A DNA stretch of 6,900 bases from JBEKDJ01 sp050014415 (GTDB taxonomy: Bacteria; Desulfobacterota; BSN033; UBA1163), in the NCBI GenBank assembly GCA_050014415.1, contig JBEKDJ010000264.1, forward strand, positions 1 to 6,900. The letters run 5' to 3'. Below the pieces are notes generated by a model that was not told the origin of the DNA, made no database searches, and was given only the letters and a program-made list of their open reading frames with translations. A program made the translations under genes and the position numbers. Positions 5,585 to 6,900 of the stretch are shown one piece after another (the stretch's first letter is position 1; every line of letters starts with the position of its first letter).

Positions 5585-6307
5585 ATGAATTGGATCGAGA
5601 TCTACAATAGACTCTTTGAAATAATTAACGAGAGTGGTCCAAATTATTACTCGGGTCCTCGGTTCATTTCCATCGCAAAGGAGTTCAATCCCTATTTCTC
5701 CGACTACACTCTGTACATCGATGAGAGGCGGAGAACTCGGAAGAGCACTAGCAGGAAAGATTTTTTCAGGGATATCCTATTGGATTTCCCCGAAGACATT
5801 CGGGTTCGTTTCTTAAAGCGAATCCTGCAAGATGCTCAGGAACACAATACTGCCAAGTGCACTGAACTCAGCGCTCTTCTTGAGGGGAAAGCTAAAGGTC
5901 CAGCAGTATCTATACCTCAACATGTCTGGAACGCCGACCGACTAAACGAGTATCTCGAGGATATTGACACCTCCATCACACAGGGAAACCACCAGAGAGC
6001 TATTTCCTTATCGTACACCTGCCTGGAGGGTTTCTTCAAAGCATTCATCGAGCACAACATCCCCGATAAGCGTAGTCTGACCGAACTCATCGCGATGTCT
6101 CGGGAGATTCAAGGTTACTTGAAGGGTATTGTGAAAGCGTATCCGGACGAAGCACTGAAACTTCTCAACCACATCACACACGCAGTCGATAAGACCCGCA
6201 ACAGTTTCAGCGAATCACACTTTGGGGAAGAGGCGGAGAAGTGGCTTTCGACATTTGTCAGAGATTGTATGAACTCCGCTATCAGGCTTCTCTTGAGTTT
6301 CATGTGA
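5585..6307 (+). CDS. Cassette 5: 240-aa protein with Abi_C/HEPN-like C-terminus
   Basis: ATG 5585 is the first in-frame ATG beyond the attC core (the longer frame starts inside attC). There is no clear Shine-Dalgarno. The N-terminal part (about residues 1-85) is helical: NWIEIYNRLFEIINESG, then YIDERRRTRKSTSRKDFFRDILLDFPEDIRVRFLKRIL, possibly a protein-contact or effector-type module. After a linker comes an all-helical region (about 112-240) with RAISLSYTCLEGFFKAFIE, an LLNHITHAVDKTRNSFSESHFG loop and a long last helix. R205-N-x5-H212 has the residues and spacing of the RN-x5-H signature of the Abi_C domain, a HEPN ribonuclease type found in abortive-infection proteins. An RNA-cutting antiphage or toxin role is thus plausible but untested. 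No antitoxin gene shares the cassette. Confidence 0.82.
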   Translation: MNWIEIYNRLFEIINESGPNYYSGPRFISIAKEFNPYFSDYTLYIDERRRTRKSTSRKDFFRDILLDFPEDIRVRFLKRILQDAQEHNTAKCTELSALLEGKAKGPAVSIPQHVWNADRLNEYLEDIDTSITQGNHQRAISLSYTCLEGFFKAFIEHNIPDKRSLTELIAMSREIQGYLKGIVKAYPDEALKLLNHITHAVDKTRNSFSESHFGEEAEKWLSTFVRDCMNSAIRLLLSFM

Positions 6308-6317
6308 TATTTGGATT

Positions 6318-6375
6318 GCCCAACAACGAAATCCAGCGGATGCGTAATACGCCCCGCTGATTTCGGACGTTGTGT
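6318..6375 (+). other. attC site of cassette 5 (58 bp)
   Basis: Left core GCCCAAC (6318-6324), right core GTTGTGT (6369-6375). CGAAATCCAGCGG pairs with CCGCTGATTTCG with one extra left-arm C, and the centre GCGTAATACGC is a near palindrome. GCCCAAC complements GTTGGGC at 5559-5565 exactly, closing cassette 5 as 5560-6369. The next attC, outside the window, should begin with ACACAAC or a close variant. Confidence 0.94.
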
Positions 6376-6386
6376 GTAAGATATAA

Positions 6387-6437
6387 ATGGAAAACTACCT
6401 ACTTATAATGGCCTTCAGCCAGTTCCTACTCGCATGA
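6387..6437 (+). CDS. Possible 16-aa leader ORF in cassette 6
   Basis: ATG 6387 to TGA 6435-6437 encodes MENYLLIMAFSQFLLA. Its stop overlaps the next start as ATGA (6434-6437), the usual geometry for translational coupling. The following gene has no visible Shine-Dalgarno of its own. The leader's own ribosome site is also weak, so this may be chance. Confidence 0.3.
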   Translation: MENYLLIMAFSQFLLA

Positions 6438-6900
6438 TAAAGAAGAAGAACAGTTTGATTCAGCCCAATGGTCATTTAAGCATATGGCGTTATATGAATT
6501 TTGCCAAATTTTATGATCTTGTAATCCATAAATCTCTCTTCTTTACAAGATTAGATAGATTCTCCGATAACTTTGAAGGAACACTACACGAATTAACGAA
6601 AAAAGAACTTTACGATTATAGGAAGGCCTTTGCATATATTTCCAATAAGGAAGCTGAAGACTGGACAAAATCTGAACTTGCAAACATTGAAAGTTATAAA
6701 GCTCATATCTTAGTCAATTGTTGGAGCTTATCTGAAGAAGAAAACTATGCCTTATGGAAAGTTTATCTTTCAGACAGCAAAGAAGGCGTCGCCATAAAAA
6801 GCACGATAGATAGGCTAAACAAGGCATTGAAGGAAAACAAAGACTTTGACATTTACCTAGGTAAAGTAACGTATGAGGCTGTTAAGCGAGAAAAGCTGGA
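6434..6900 (+). CDS. Cassette 6: DUF2971-type protein (3' end outside window)
   Basis: Open from ATG 6434 to the last base (155 codons, no stop), so it is cut by the window edge. Motifs follow the DUF2971 order: SIWRYMNFAKFYDLV (residues 16-30), LFFTRLDRFSDNFEGTL (35-51), a variable charged stretch, HILVNCWSLSEEENYALWKVY (91-111), then EGVAIKSTIDRLNKAL (117-132) and IYLGKVTYE (140-148). The family pattern is a W-R-Y start, F-R-D-F-D-FEG, then NCW---E---LW--Y and GVAI-ST. The family's reaction is not established; members are frequent in accessory and genome-island DNA. The sequence is clearly AT-rich compared with cassette 1. The family call is confident; function is open. Confidence 0.85.
   Translation, partial: MIKKKNSLIQPNGHLSIWRYMNFAKFYDLVIHKSLFFTRLDRFSDNFEGTLHELTKKELYDYRKAFAYISNKEAEDWTKSELANIESYKAHILVNCWSLSEEENYALWKVYLSDSKEGVAIKSTIDRLNKALKENKDFDIYLGKVTYEAVKREKL

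Larger units (their letters stand above)
266..6900 (+). mobile_element. Integron with cassette array (runs past the right edge)
   Basis: It holds an intI remnant on the minus strand, an attI core, and five attC sites alternating with short genes that all face away from intI. Cassettes by recombination point: 1 = 934-1357, 2 = 1358-2797, 3 = 2798-3352, 4 = 5194-5559, 5 = 5560-6369, 6 = 6370 to beyond the window. The insertion sequence at 3355-5192 separates cassettes 3 and 4. The attC sites differ in length (58, 58, 64, 78 and 92 bp) and in stem sequence, so the cassettes probably came from different sources, as in mobile or small chromosomal arrays and unlike the uniform repeats of large Vibrio arrays. 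Confidence 0.93.

Overview
The window is the head of an integron cassette array. It contains a decayed integron integrase, an attI region, five attC sites that bound five complete gene cassettes plus the start of a sixth, and one insertion sequence sitting in an attC. The evidence for the array is internal. For each cassette, the 7-bp core at its left edge (GTTRRRY type) is the reverse complement of the 7-bp core opening its own attC (RYYYAAC type): GTTAGCC/GGCTAAC, GTTGTAC/GTACAAC, GTTATAG/CTGTAAC (one mismatch), GTTAGGT/ACCTAAC, GTTGGGC/GCCCAAC. This is the expected result of inserting circular cassettes one after another.

The organism is not identifiable with certainty. The left flank (1-300) is the end of a gene whose product has a DRTGG domain. 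That domain often accompanies BioD/phosphotransacetylase-like P-loop proteins in anaerobes such as Desulfobacterota, in cyanobacteria and in archaea. The integrase remnant is of bacterial integron IntI type. An environmental proteobacterium or desulfobacterium with a chromosomal integron is a reasonable guess, no more. Cassette base composition varies (cassettes 2, 3 and 6 are AT-richer), as expected for genes of mixed origin.

Layout: 1-300, tail of the DRTGG gene (+). About 341-820, intI pseudogene (-), with a large internal deletion, a TAG in place of a conserved Trp, and a lost C-terminus. 797-825, a strong rightward promoter over the intI start (Pc candidate), faced by a leftward promoter at 893-921 (PintI candidate). 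About 860-939, attI. Cassette 1 (934-1357): 88-aa unknown protein. Cassette 2 (1358-2797): three genes, namely 65-aa unknown, 129-aa zinc-ribbon protein and 210-aa helical unknown. Cassette 3 (2798-3352): 136-aa membrane-anchored protein. 3355-5192: IS1182-family element inserted in the attC of cassette 3 at the recombination core. Cassette 4 (5194-5559): 86-aa SEC-C protein. Cassette 5 (5560-6369): 240-aa protein with an Abi_C/HEPN-like end. Cassette 6 (from 6370, cut by the window): DUF2971-type protein.

All complete cassette genes point rightward, so Pc could transcribe them, at least as far as the IS. The integrase looks dead, so the local array can probably no longer be shuffled by its own enzyme while its expression signals remain. 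The cassettes of most interest are the three-gene cassette 2 and the HEPN-type cassette 5, a plausible abortive-infection or toxin gene.
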